This document shows, piece by piece, positions 7,395 through 14,453 of a DNA stretch of 37,615 bases; position 1 is the stretch's first letter, and each line of letters opens with the position of its first letter. The DNA lies in the NCBI GenBank assembly GCA_017484135.1, contig JAFUTQ010000114.1, positions 1-37,615 of the forward strand, given 5' to 3'. Origin of the DNA: Lachnospiraceae bacterium (GTDB lineage: Bacteria; Bacillota; Clostridia; Lachnospirales; Lachnospiraceae). The notes below the pieces were generated by a model. That model saw nothing but the letters and a program-made list of their open reading frames with translations, did not search any database and was not told where the DNA came from. The position numbers were made by a program, and so were the translations under genes.

Positions 7395-7580
7395 ATGGGT
7401 AACAATTTGCTACAAGTGCTGCATGAGCAGCAGGAAATTATTGAACAGCAAAGCAGGCTTATTGTAGATTTGACAGCCACTCTGGAAAACTGGGAGAGTG
7501 TGGCAGGATACGACGGCGCAGAACTGAAAGAGAGGGCATTAAATTTACAGAAAGCAGAAAGGCAGGAAGTATGGAAATGA
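7395..7580 (+). CDS. Small coiled-coil phage protein
   Basis: A 61-residue protein, glutamine and glutamate rich, with a clear heptad-like pattern (LLQVLHEQQEIIEQQSRLIV then LTATLENW). No membrane segment or known motif is visible. It lies between the DGR and the holin and overlaps the holin start by 10 bases. Small proteins in this position of Firmicutes prophages are often called XkdX- or hemolysin-XhlA-like; the lack of a C-terminal membrane segment argues against XhlA. GAGTG lies upstream of ATG 7395. Function is unknown. Confidence 0.65.
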   Translation: MGNNLLQVLHEQQEIIEQQSRLIVDLTATLENWESVAGYDGAELKERALNLQKAERQEVWK

Positions 7581-8062
7581 AAATCATGGAATTTATTAAC
7601 ATGGCGGCACACAACAAGATTATTGAACTGGTAGCACTTGCGGTTGTATTTGATACCATATTTGGAGTGCTACGGGCAATAAGAGAAAAGAAGTTTAACA
7701 GCTGCGCGGGAATTGATGGAGCTATTCGGAAAGTGGGTATGCTTATATCTTTAGTATTTATGCTGGCTATTGATATGCTGATTAAGGTAAATCTTATTGG
7801 ATTTATCCCAGAGACGGTGCGTAGCCAACTGGGACTTACAAGCGTGGGGGTGGCTGAATTTTTCGCGCTGCTCTATATAGCATATGAGGTAGTGAGCATT
7901 TTTAAGAATATGGCACTTTGCGGGCTACCTGTTAAGAAGGTTTGGGCAGCGGTGCGAACTTTTCTGGGAAAATACACGGATGAACTACCAGATACGGACG
8001 AGTTGGAACAAAGCAGCATCAAGGGTAGCGTAGAGGCAGCAGGGCCGCAAGAAAAAAAATAA
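7571..8062 (+). CDS. Phage holin (toxin secretion/phage lysis holin family)
   Basis: A 163-residue membrane protein. Hydrophobic segments are seen around residues 17-35 (IIELVALAVVFDTIFGVLRA), 53-75 (VGMLISLVFMLAIDMLIKV) and 92-112 (GVAEFFALLYIAYEVVSIF), followed by a polar acidic tail ending in GPQEKK. The short DTIFGVL.A..EKKFNS signature after the first membrane helix is typical of the holin_4 group (phi29-independent, Cph1-like). The holin would open the membrane for the endolysin encoded next. Start is ATG 7571 or in-frame ATG 7577; AGGCAGGAAG just upstream suits either. Confidence 0.85.
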   Translation: MEMKIMEFINMAAHNKIIELVALAVVFDTIFGVLRAIREKKFNSCAGIDGAIRKVGMLISLVFMLAIDMLIKVNLIGFIPETVRSQLGLTSVGVAEFFALLYIAYEVVSIFKNMALCGLPVKKVWAAVRTFLGKYTDELPDTDELEQSSIKGSVEAAGPQEKK

Positions 8063-8082
8063 AATAATAAGTATAAGACATG

Positions 8083-8118
8083 AGCGCTTGCAGAAAAATG
8101 CAGGCGCTTGTTTTATGT
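8083..8118 (+). terminator. Hairpin with T-run between holin and endolysin
   Basis: AGCGCTTGCA at 8083-8092 pairs with TGCAGGCGCT at 8099-8108 (one wobble pair) around loop GAAAAA, and is followed by TGTTTTATG. It lies 30 bases before the endolysin start. It could end some transcripts and lower endolysin relative to holin, or only shape the leader. A complete stop is unlikely because no promoter is obvious after it. Confidence 0.5.
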
Positions 8119-8137
8119 CGAAAGGACGGTAAAAAAT

Positions 8138-8908
8138 ATGAGCAACGAAAAGGTAGTAAACGCAAACACAGAAAAAGTTATTTGGGAGTATCTGGAGGGC
8201 AAGGGATTAAACGCCTACGCTGTGGCTGGTTTAATGGGTAATCTGTACGCGGAAAGCGGGCTTAATTCTTGCAATCTGCAAAACACCTATAATAAGAGCC
8301 TTAATATGACAGATACACAGTATACGGCTGCAGTGGATAATGGCAGCTATAACAATTTTGTAAAGGATAAGGCGGGCTATGGGCTGGCGCAGTGGACTTA
8401 TTACACCAGAAAGCAAGCACTATTAGATTATGCGAAAAAGGCGGGCAAATCTATCGGAAGTGTGGATATACAGCTTGTTTTTTTGTGGGACGAGTTACAA
8501 GCCCATAAATCTGTTATCAACACATTAAAGAATGCAGGGAGTGTGCGGGTCGCCTCGGATGCCGTACTACTGGGATTTGAAAAACCAGCAGACCAGAGCG
8601 AGGCAGTGAGGAAAAAGCGGGCAGAGTATGGCGAGGTGTATTATAAAAAATATGCAAGTACGCAGCGGGCAGAATCACAGGAAAAACCACAGGCAGCAGG
8701 CGTACCATTTAGTGTTAAGGTGGATATAACAAACCTTAGAATAAGAACGGGCGCAGGCACTAATTATGCAGGCACAGGAAAGTATACAGGTAAAGGCATA
8801 TTTACCGTTACGGAAGTAAAGACTGGAAAAGGAAGTACGGCAGGCTGGGGAAAGCTGAAAAGCGGCGCTGGTTGGATAAGCTTGGACTATGCTACGCGTT
8901 TAGCATAG
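8138..8908 (+). CDS. Phage endolysin: tail-lysozyme-type domain plus SH3-like domain
   Basis: A 256-residue protein with two parts. Residues 12-170 match the phage-tail-lysozyme type (VIWEYLEGKGLNAYAVAGLM, GNLYAESGLN, YGLAQWTYYTRKQALL); the glutamate in YAESGL is the likely catalytic residue for cutting peptidoglycan glycan strands. After a short linker, residues 190-256 form a bacterial SH3 domain (DITNLRIRTGAGTNYAGTG, ending GWISLDYATRL), which binds the cell wall. No signal peptide is present, so release depends on the holin. ATG 8138 follows AAGGA at 8122-8126; the open frame extends further up but its earlier TTG lies inside the hairpin. Confidence 0.88.
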   Translation: MSNEKVVNANTEKVIWEYLEGKGLNAYAVAGLMGNLYAESGLNSCNLQNTYNKSLNMTDTQYTAAVDNGSYNNFVKDKAGYGLAQWTYYTRKQALLDYAKKAGKSIGSVDIQLVFLWDELQAHKSVINTLKNAGSVRVASDAVLLGFEKPADQSEAVRKKRAEYGEVYYKKYASTQRAESQEKPQAAGVPFSVKVDITNLRIRTGAGTNYAGTGKYTGKGIFTVTEVKTGKGSTAGWGKLKSGAGWISLDYATRLA

Positions 8909-8913
8909 GGATA

Positions 8914-8957
8914 TTAAAGGGCGGACGGTCTGCGGACGGTCTACCCTTTATTTTTTT
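8914..8957 (+). terminator. Rho-independent terminator after the endolysin
   Basis: Arms TTAAAGGG and CCCTTTATT enclose a GC-rich loop and are followed by seven T. The loop consists of a perfect tandem duplication of the 11-mer GCGGACGGTCT (8921-8931 and 8932-8942). It probably closes the phage late operon, since a new promoter starts directly after it. Confidence 0.8.
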
Positions 8958-8978
8958 GAAAAAATAATAAAACACTTA

Positions 8979-9007
8979 TTTACATATTACAGAATATGTA
9001 ATATAAT
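8979..9007 (+). promoter_or_regulatory. Promoter with palindromic operator for the post-lysis operon
   Basis: TTTACA (8979-8984), 17-base spacer, TATAAT (9002-9007). The spacer holds a perfect inverted repeat, TACATATT at 8981-8988 and AATATGTA at 8993-9000 around ACAG, which is placed to block RNA polymerase when bound. The ribbon-helix-helix protein encoded two genes down is a natural candidate for the repressor. It drives the 46-aa gene, the regulator and probably the channel gene. Confidence 0.75.
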
Positions 9008-9072
9008 AAAGACAGTTAGGGGAGAAACACGAACCCATAACAAATAACTGGGCGGCAGAGAAGGGAGAAAAT

Positions 9073-9213
9073 ATGAACGACGAAATGAACGTAGGCGAAT
9101 TGCTTAAGGAAACAGCCGAGGAGAACCAGACGAGGAAAATACTCGAAATACTTAACGAGTGTAAAGACATCGAAGAGGCAAAAGAAAAAGTAAGAGCCTT
9201 ACTTAAAAAGTAA
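9073..9213 (+). CDS. Small acidic helical protein, first gene of the post-lysis operon
   Basis: 46 residues starting MNDEMNVGELLKETAEE and ending KVRALLKK. ATG 9073 is preceded by GGGAG at 9063-9067. It is the first start codon after a strong promoter, has good codon structure and is all-helical by residue pattern. Function is unknown. By size and place it could be a small anti-repressor or regulator partner. Confidence 0.6.
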   Translation: MNDEMNVGELLKETAEENQTRKILEILNECKDIEEAKEKVRALLKK

Positions 9214-9229
9214 GGCGGGAATACAGAAA

Positions 9230-9255
9230 GGGCGGTGGACTTGCCAAAGCCGCCC
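9230..9255 (+). other. GC-rich hairpin between the 46-aa gene and the RHH gene
   Basis: GGGCGG at 9230-9235 pairs with CCGCCC at 9250-9255, with a further TGG/CCA pairing possible inside. It is followed by A-rich sequence and not by T, so it is more likely a message-stability or translation element than a terminator. Confidence 0.4.
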
Positions 9256-9306
9256 GAACTGTTAAAAAAATTATACATCATGAGGCAAGGGAAAGAAAGA
9301 GGTAAA

Positions 9307-9492
9307 ATGCAGAAAGAAGAATTTAATCAGATCAAATATCAAAATGAGTTTAAGAAAAGGAATTATGATAGATTCGAACTGGTAATGCCAAAAGGACAGA
9401 AAGAAGTAATAAAGCAGAGAGCAAAAGCGGCAGGTCAGAGCTTAAGCGAATATATCAATGCTGCTATTGCAGAGAAAATGGCTAAAGAGTAA
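9307..9492 (+). CDS. Arc/CopG-like ribbon-helix-helix regulator
   Basis: 61 residues. The segment YDRFELVMPKGQKEVIKQRA gives the short beta strand and first helix, and GQSLSEYINAAIAEKMAKE gives the turn and second helix of a ribbon-helix-helix dimer. Such proteins bind palindromic operators, and one lies in the promoter about 300 bp upstream. ATG 9307 follows GAAAGAGGT; the longer open frame from 9235 runs through the hairpin and lacks a ribosome binding site. It may repress its own operon and so control the channel gene that follows 15 bp later. It could also be a toxin-antitoxin-type regulator, but no toxin is recognisable here. Confidence 0.75.
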   Translation: MQKEEFNQIKYQNEFKKRNYDRFELVMPKGQKEVIKQRAKAAGQSLSEYINAAIAEKMAKE

Positions 9493-9507
9493 CGAGGATA
9501 ACACAAA

Positions 9508-10251
9508 ATGAGAAAACGATTATTTAAGATAATAGAACTCTCAGACGGAAACGACAAGTTAAGCGGACTATATGATATTGTTATGATGTGTACAATTGTA
9601 ATTAGCCTTATTCCACTTGCCTTCAAAAAAACAAATTCTTTATTTCTGATAGTGGATTATATAACGACGGGCATTTTTGTTGCTGATTATTTGCTACGCT
9701 TTATAACAGCCGATTATAAACTAGAGGCGGCAGGCAACAATGCAAAATTGAATAATTCCGGGGAGCGGATAAAGTTGTTTTTCATATATCCCTTTACACC
9801 TATGGCGATCATTGACCTTTTGGCCATACTGCCAACATTTAGCATCATAGCATCTGGATTTAAGATATTAAAACTTTTTCGATTGTTGCGCACATTTAGG
9901 GTACTTAAAATATTTAAGATTTTTCGATATTCGAAAAGTATTATTGTTATATCGAATGTAATAAAGAAACAAAAAGAACCGCTTTTAGCGGTATGCGTAC
10001 TGGCGGCTGCATATATTGTTATATGTGCATTGATTATTTTCAATGTTGAGCCAGATACATTTGATAATTTCTTTTCGGCAGTATATTGGGCTACGGTTAG
10101 CCTTACGACTATGGGATACGGGGACATATACCCGGTATCTACTACCGGACGTGTTGTAACAATGCTTTCATCATTTGTAGGGATTGCCATTGTAGCACTA
10201 CCGGCAGGAATTATAACGGCTGGGTACATGGACGAAATCAACAAAGAGTGA
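9508..10251 (+). CDS. Voltage-gated-type potassium channel encoded by the prophage
   Basis: A 247-residue six-helix channel. Helices are visible at about 22-40, 46-66, 90-112, 117-140, 158-180 and 212-238. The fourth has arginine or lysine at almost every third place (FKILKLFRLLRTFRVLKIFK, 118-137), the pattern of a voltage sensor. The pore loop carries the potassium selectivity filter TTMGYGD (200-206). There is no cytoplasmic regulatory domain; the protein ends five residues after the last helix. It would move potassium across the cell membrane in response to voltage. Its place in a phage accessory operon, between an RHH regulator and a transposase, suggests an accessory gene expressed in the lysogen. 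ATG 9508 has GAGGA 11 bases upstream. Confidence 0.88.
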   Translation: MRKRLFKIIELSDGNDKLSGLYDIVMMCTIVISLIPLAFKKTNSLFLIVDYITTGIFVADYLLRFITADYKLEAAGNNAKLNNSGERIKLFFIYPFTPMAIIDLLAILPTFSIIASGFKILKLFRLLRTFRVLKIFKIFRYSKSIIVISNVIKKQKEPLLAVCVLAAAYIVICALIIFNVEPDTFDNFFSAVYWATVSLTTMGYGDIYPVSTTGRVVTMLSSFVGIAIVALPAGIITAGYMDEINKE

Positions 10252-10273
10252 ACAGCAGCAGATCAAGCCGAAC

Positions 10274-10305
10274 GCCGCAGACTTGTAAAAGAGTTTGCGG
10301 CTTTT
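10274..10305 (+). terminator. Terminator-like hairpin after the channel gene
   Basis: GCCGCAGAC at 10274-10282 pairs with GTTTGCGGC at 10293-10301 (one G-U pair) and is followed by TTTT. It separates the channel gene from the transposase gene. Confidence 0.6.
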
Positions 10306-10338
10306 GGTTGCGTATGGGACAAAAGAGAGGTAGGAAAA

Positions 10339-11400
10339 ATGGCAAACAAAAAGGGAAGTCACCAATTGACGAGAGCGGACAGGATAAAAATAGAAGCACT
10401 GCTAAAAGAGGGGTTCAGCAAGCCCCAAATAGCGGCGCATCTTGGAGTACATCGAAGCACTATTTATAACGAATTAAAAAGGGGAGAATATGAGCATCTC
10501 AATGGGGACTGGACAACAGAAATGAGATACAGCCCGGACATAGCGCAGGAAAAGGCAGAGGAAAATTTAAAAGCGAGAGGCACACAACTTAAAATAGCAA
10601 ATGATATTGCGTATGCAAATTATATAGAGGATAAAATAGTAAACGAGGATTACAGCCCGGCAGCAGTACTGGGAGAGCTTAAGGCGCAGGGCAGGGAGGG
10701 GGAATTTAATACTACCGTTTGCGTGGCAACGCTTTACAGTTACATTGATAAGGGCATTTTTCTTAAGTTGACTAATAAGAATTTGCCTGTAAAAAAGAAA
10801 AAGAAACGGAGATACAAAAAAGTACGCAAGCAGCAGGCAAGAGCGGCAGCAGGCGATAGCATAGAAAAGCGACCAAAGGAGATAGACCAGCGGGGAAAGT
10901 TCGGACATTGGGAAATGGATAGCGTGATAGGAAAAAAGGGCGTATCTAAAAATGCGTTGCTGGTACTGACGGAAAGAAAGACACGGGACGAGATTATTTT
11001 TAAACTGCCGAATCATACCGACGAAGCGGTAGTAGCGGCGCTGGATAAATTGGAGCGTAGATATGGCGCGGATATGTTTAGACAGATATTTAAGACAATC
11101 ACAGTAGACAATGGCAGTGAGTTTGCAGACGTGAACGGCTTAGAACGTTCCATACTGAAAGAAGGGGAAAAGAGGACGCATTTATATTACTGCCATCCAT
11201 ATAGCAGCTGGGAGCGTGGCACCAATGAGGTTACAAATAAGATGGTACGTCGTAAAATACCAAAGGGTACAAATTTTGATAATCAGACCGACGAGGAAAT
11301 AGCGGAAATAGAGAGCTGGATAAACAGCTACCCACGCAGAATACACGGCTACCGTTCCGCCGGGGAGCTTTTTACAGAAGAACTGGAAAAGCTGGCTTAA
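10339..11400 (+). CDS. IS30-family DDE transposase
   Basis: A 353-residue protein. Residues 6-48 form the IS30 helix-turn-helix (SHQLTRADRIKIEALLKEGF, IAAHLGVHRSTIYNELKRG). The catalytic core has aspartates at 194 (GHWEMDSVIG) and 257 (TVDNGSEF) and the glutamate of SSWERGTNE, probably 292, followed by NKMVRRKIPKGTNF. Length and motifs are complete, so it should be active. I could not find matching terminal inverted repeats in the 87 bp before or the roughly 200 bp after it, and its ATA-rich codon use resembles the phage genes. It may therefore be a resident phage gene rather than a recent insertion. RBS AGAGAGGTAGG lies before ATG 10339. Confidence 0.9.
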   Translation: MANKKGSHQLTRADRIKIEALLKEGFSKPQIAAHLGVHRSTIYNELKRGEYEHLNGDWTTEMRYSPDIAQEKAEENLKARGTQLKIANDIAYANYIEDKIVNEDYSPAAVLGELKAQGREGEFNTTVCVATLYSYIDKGIFLKLTNKNLPVKKKKKRRYKKVRKQQARAAAGDSIEKRPKEIDQRGKFGHWEMDSVIGKKGVSKNALLVLTERKTRDEIIFKLPNHTDEAVVAALDKLERRYGADMFRQIFKTITVDNGSEFADVNGLERSILKEGEKRTHLYYCHPYSSWERGTNEVTNKMVRRKIPKGTNFDNQTDEEIAEIESWINSYPRRIHGYRSAGELFTEELEKLA

Positions 11401-11647
11401 TATTAAGATGCAGAGAATTTGAGGGCTGGCAGCAGTGGCAGCCTTAAAACTGCGCCGTTTCCACATATGGGCGCTTCACAGGATCGGCACACTTTAGTAT
11501 AGTAAGGGTAACATAACCAGAATATTTCAATATGTATAGTTAAATTCTACAAAAACTATCTGATAATATTGGGGAAAGTGCCGAAACTGAAAAAGTGTCG
11601 AAAAAAAGGTTGAAATTTTTAGACGGATGCGGAAAAAACAAAATATC
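11401..11647 (+). other. Gap holding the likely phage-host transition
   Basis: This gene-free stretch separates ATA-rich phage genes from host genes. It contains a weak hairpin near 11424-11443 (GGCTG/CAGCC) and a near-repeat AAAGTGCCGAAA / AAAGTGTCGAAA around 11575-11606. No tRNA end, integrase or clear attachment core is visible. The left end of the prophage is outside the window, so no att pair could be compared. Confidence 0.35.
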
Positions 11648-11676
11648 TGGACAAAAAAAGCTTGGAATGTTATGAT
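11648..11676 (+). promoter_or_regulatory. Promoter of the coiled-coil anchor gene
   Basis: TGGACA (11648-11653), 17-base spacer, TATGAT (11671-11676), 48 bases before the GTG start. Spacing is ideal and both hexamers differ by one base from consensus. Confidence 0.65.
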
Positions 11677-11724
11677 AAAAAAGATTGTACTGTGTAAAGC
11701 AATTGCAAATGGGAGGAGACGGTT

Positions 11725-12534
11725 GTGAATCGTACAATGGATCGAATCAGACATGGTTTGGACAAGCGGTATTCATACAGTCAGCCGCAGCAGAATAAAA
11801 ACATAAAGAAACAGAGCACGGCACGGAAGGAACAGCCGGATTTACCGATAAAACCCAAGGAAGAACCAAAGGTTCAGCAGGAGCCGGAAGAGCATGTAAT
11901 TGTACAGAAAGAGACGGCTGTCGCAACGGAAGGGATGGCGAGAAAAATGGAACAGGATGACTTCCTGCTCAGACAGGTGGATGAATTCCGCGAAAAGGCA
12001 AAGCAGCTGCAGGAATTGTTAAACAGCAGAGAAAGTAAGGCAGAAGAGCTTCAAAGTATCGTAGATGAGCGGGAAGAAAGAGCACAGGCTCTGCAGCAGG
12101 AGCTGGAGCAGCGGCAGTCAGAGGCCAATCAGCTTTTGAGCGGTGTACACTCCCAGATGGACGAGATGATTGAGCGTGTGGAAGAAAAGTTAAACTCCCT
12201 TTCCAATCAGATTGTCAATGATGTGAATGACGCCGGACAGCGCACTGCACAGCAAAATGTCGGAGTTAAGCAATCCCTTACAGATATTTTTGCTCAGCTT
12301 GACACTATGAAGGTCGAGCTTTCCGAGAAGATTCATGCTGAGGATGTGAAATGCTACCGGAATATGAAGGATCTGATCGAGGAGCTGGAGGTAAAGGTAC
12401 AAGACCACGAAAAGCTGGAGCAGGGACTTGCCAATGTAAAGGGCTATGTCAAGTGTCTGGCATGGTTTTCGATTGTAGAATTTGTAGTATTAGTATTTTT
12501 TATTTTGTATACGATGGGAGCATTTAATTTTTAG
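11725..12534 (+). CDS. Coiled-coil protein with C-terminal membrane anchor
   Basis: A 269-residue protein. Residues 1-70 are polar and rich in lysine, glutamine and proline (probably disordered); residues 75-235 are a long coiled coil (EFREKAKQLQELL, EREERAQALQQELEQRQSEA, and later EELEVKVQDHEKLE). A single hydrophobic helix near the C-terminus (about 244-264, FSIVEFVVLVFFILYTMGAF) should anchor it in the membrane with the coiled coil in the cytoplasm. GTG 11725 has GGGAGGA seven bases upstream. I do not recognise a family. It is the first gene on the host side of the prophage and is separated from the next gene by an inverted-repeat element. Confidence 0.7.
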   Translation: MNRTMDRIRHGLDKRYSYSQPQQNKNIKKQSTARKEQPDLPIKPKEEPKVQQEPEEHVIVQKETAVATEGMARKMEQDDFLLRQVDEFREKAKQLQELLNSRESKAEELQSIVDEREERAQALQQELEQRQSEANQLLSGVHSQMDEMIERVEEKLNSLSNQIVNDVNDAGQRTAQQNVGVKQSLTDIFAQLDTMKVELSEKIHAEDVKCYRNMKDLIEELEVKVQDHEKLEQGLANVKGYVKCLAWFSIVEFVVLVFFILYTMGAFNF

Positions 12535-12544
12535 TTTTAAGATT

Positions 12545-12666
12545 CAGTATGATCTGAGCGTCGGCATGATTGGAGGGACAAATGGTTTCTCGTGCAAAAG
12601 TATTCACATTGTTTTGTGATGTGAACCGTTTGATCCTTTCATCATGCCGACGCTCAAATCATATTG
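12545..12666. repeat. 122-bp MITE-like element, copy 1 of a dispersed palindromic repeat
   Basis: The ends (12545-12570 and 12641-12666) are 26-base inverted repeats with only two differences and share TGAGCGTCGGCATGAT. Inside is a smaller hairpin (TTCACAT.../...ATGTGAA) and the motif CGTGCAAAAG. On the minus strand the middle (GGTTCACATC..ATGTGAA..TTGCAC) matches the copy at 15989-16094. The element fills the space between two host genes. Confidence 0.75.
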
Positions 12667-12704
12667 AGAGCCAAATAATATAAGAAAGCTAAATGAGGAA
12701 AAAA

Positions 12705-14357
12705 ATGAAGAAAACCTGGATCATCGGACATAAAAATCCGGATACGGATTCCATCTGCGCGGCGATCGCATACGCAGATCTGAAAAATAAAACCGAAGAC
12801 GGCTTATTTGAAGCAAAGCGGGCAGGGCATGTGAACGAAGAAACACAATATGTGCTGGATTATTTTGATGTCGAGGCACCCGAATATGTCAGCGATGTCG
12901 GGGCTCAGGTAAAGGATATCGCGTATCGGAGGACGGAAGGAGTCAGCAGTCACATCTCCATCAAGCGGGCATGGGAGCTGATGAAGCAGCTGGACGTGGT
13001 GTCGCTTCCCGTTACCGACCAGGCAAATCATCTGGAGGGCATCGTGGTAACCGGAGATATTGCCACATCCTATATGGATGTGCTGGACAATAAGATTCTG
13101 GCCACCGCCCGCACGCAGTACAAAAATATTATTGATACACTGAGCGGTAAGCTGGTAACCGGAAACGAGCATGGTTATTTCATCCGGGGGAAGGTTGTGG
13201 TTGCGACAACTACGCCGGATATGATGGAACAATATGTCGAAGATGACGATATGGTAATTCTGGGAGACCGCTACGAGTCACAGTTTTGTGCACTTGAAAT
13301 GAATGCCGGCTGCATTATCGTCTGCGAGAACGCAAAGATTGCCAAAACGATTATCCAGCTGGCAGAGGAGAAGGATTGTATGGTGATCAGCACGCCATAC
13401 GATGCCTTTACGGCTGCACGCCTGATCAATCAGAGCATGCCCATCAAATATATTATGAAGAAGGAAAACCTGATTACCTTTGAGCTGGATGATTATATTG
13501 ATGAGGTTCGGGAGGTCATGTCAAAGGTCAGACACCGGGATTTTCCGGTGCTGGATGAGAATGGAAATTATGTGGGAATGATATCCCGGAGAAATCTTTT
13601 GAACATGCAGAAAAAGAGAGTGATTCTGGTTGACCACAATGAAAAGACACAGGCGGTGGACGGAATTGGGGAGGCGGAGCTTTTAGAGATTATCGATCAT
13701 CATCGGCTGGGCAGCTTAGAGACGATTTCCCCGGTATATTTCCGCAATCAGCCGCTGGGCTGTACGTCTACCATTATCTGGCAGATGTATCAGGAGAGAG
13801 GAACTTCGATCGAACCGAAGATTGCAGGACTTTTGCTGTCGGCGATTCTTTCGGATACACTGATGTTTCGTTCGCCCACCTGCACGGAGCTGGACAGACA
13901 GGCCGCAGAGGTGCTGGCAGGGATTGCAGGGGTAGACATGGAGGAACACGCAAAGGCCATGTTTCGCGCAGGAAGCGATTTTAAGAAAAAGACCACGGAG
14001 GAACTGTTTTATCAGGATTTCAAGACCTTCCATGTGGAAGCGTTTGATTTCGGAGTAGCGCAGCTGAGTGCGATGAGCCAGGTGGAATTGGAACAGGTAA
14101 AGGAAAAGCTACTTCCGTATCTGGACACGGTACTGGGAGAGCAGAAACTGGACGCAGTATATGTCATGCTGACGGATATTCTGGAAGAATCCTCGGAGCT
14201 GATCTGGGCGGGCAGACAGGCAGAGACTCTGCTGGCACAGTGCTTCGGCGAGCCGGACGAAGCGGGAGAGCGGCACCTAAAGGGAGTAATTTCCAGAAAG
14301 AAGCAGTTGATTCCCGCATTGATTGCAGGCATCCAGCAGCTGGAGCAGCAGGTGTAG
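12705..14357 (+). CDS. ppaC: Family II (manganese-dependent) inorganic pyrophosphatase with CBS domains
   Basis: A 550-residue DHH-superfamily enzyme that splits pyrophosphate. The N-terminal metal site is GHKNPDTDSICAA (H9, D13, D15), and DHHRLG is at 331-336; the DHHA2 substrate-binding domain forms the C-terminus (residues about 400-550). Between the two halves of the DHH domain is a regulatory insert of about 240 residues with a CBS pair (SLPVTDQANHLEGIVVTGDI and DFPVLDENGNYVGMISRRN) and a DRTGG-like piece, as in clostridial CBS-pyrophosphatases inhibited by AMP and activated by ATP. ATG 12705 is preferred to ATG 12693 because TGAGG at 12694-12698 then acts as ribosome binding site and the protein starts directly at the first strand. 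Confidence 0.88.
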   Translation: MKKTWIIGHKNPDTDSICAAIAYADLKNKTEDGLFEAKRAGHVNEETQYVLDYFDVEAPEYVSDVGAQVKDIAYRRTEGVSSHISIKRAWELMKQLDVVSLPVTDQANHLEGIVVTGDIATSYMDVLDNKILATARTQYKNIIDTLSGKLVTGNEHGYFIRGKVVVATTTPDMMEQYVEDDDMVILGDRYESQFCALEMNAGCIIVCENAKIAKTIIQLAEEKDCMVISTPYDAFTAARLINQSMPIKYIMKKENLITFELDDYIDEVREVMSKVRHRDFPVLDENGNYVGMISRRNLLNMQKKRVILVDHNEKTQAVDGIGEAELLEIIDHHRLGSLETISPVYFRNQPLGCTSTIIWQMYQERGTSIEPKIAGLLLSAILSDTLMFRSPTCTELDRQAAEVLAGIAGVDMEEHAKAMFRAGSDFKKKTTEELFYQDFKTFHVEAFDFGVAQLSAMSQVELEQVKEKLLPYLDTVLGEQKLDAVYVMLTDILEESSELIWAGRQAETLLAQCFGEPDEAGERHLKGVISRKKQLIPALIAGIQQLEQQV

Positions 14358-14370
14358 AGGGGAATATGAG

Positions 14371-14408
14371 AAAGGTCCGGGGAATGCGCGCATTCCCCAG
14401 ACCTTTTT
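14371..14408. terminator. Strong bidirectional terminator between ppaC and rho
   Basis: AAAGGTC-C-GGGGAATG and CATTCCCC-A-GACCTTT form a long stem with one mismatch, A-run before and T-run after. It lies between the convergent stop codons and would serve both genes. Confidence 0.85.
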
Positions 14409-14453
14409 GTGCAAAAAGTCAATGCCGACTTTGTCGGCATTGACCGTGACCCA
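14408..14453. repeat. Dispersed palindromic repeat, copy 2 (core unit)
   Basis: TGTGCAAAAAGTCAATG is followed by the perfect 12-base inverted repeat GTCAATGCCGAC-TTT-GTCGGCATTGAC and by GTGACCCATCAAATC. It shares the TGTGCAAA and GTCGGC hairpin parts with the copies near 26798 and 32880 and the ATCAAATC end with the copy at 15989. It abuts the rho stop codon. Confidence 0.75.

Noticed and set aside
10252-10338. Left end of an IS30 element next to the transposase gene
   Set aside because: I looked for inverted repeats shared with the sequence after 11400 and found none longer than chance by eye.
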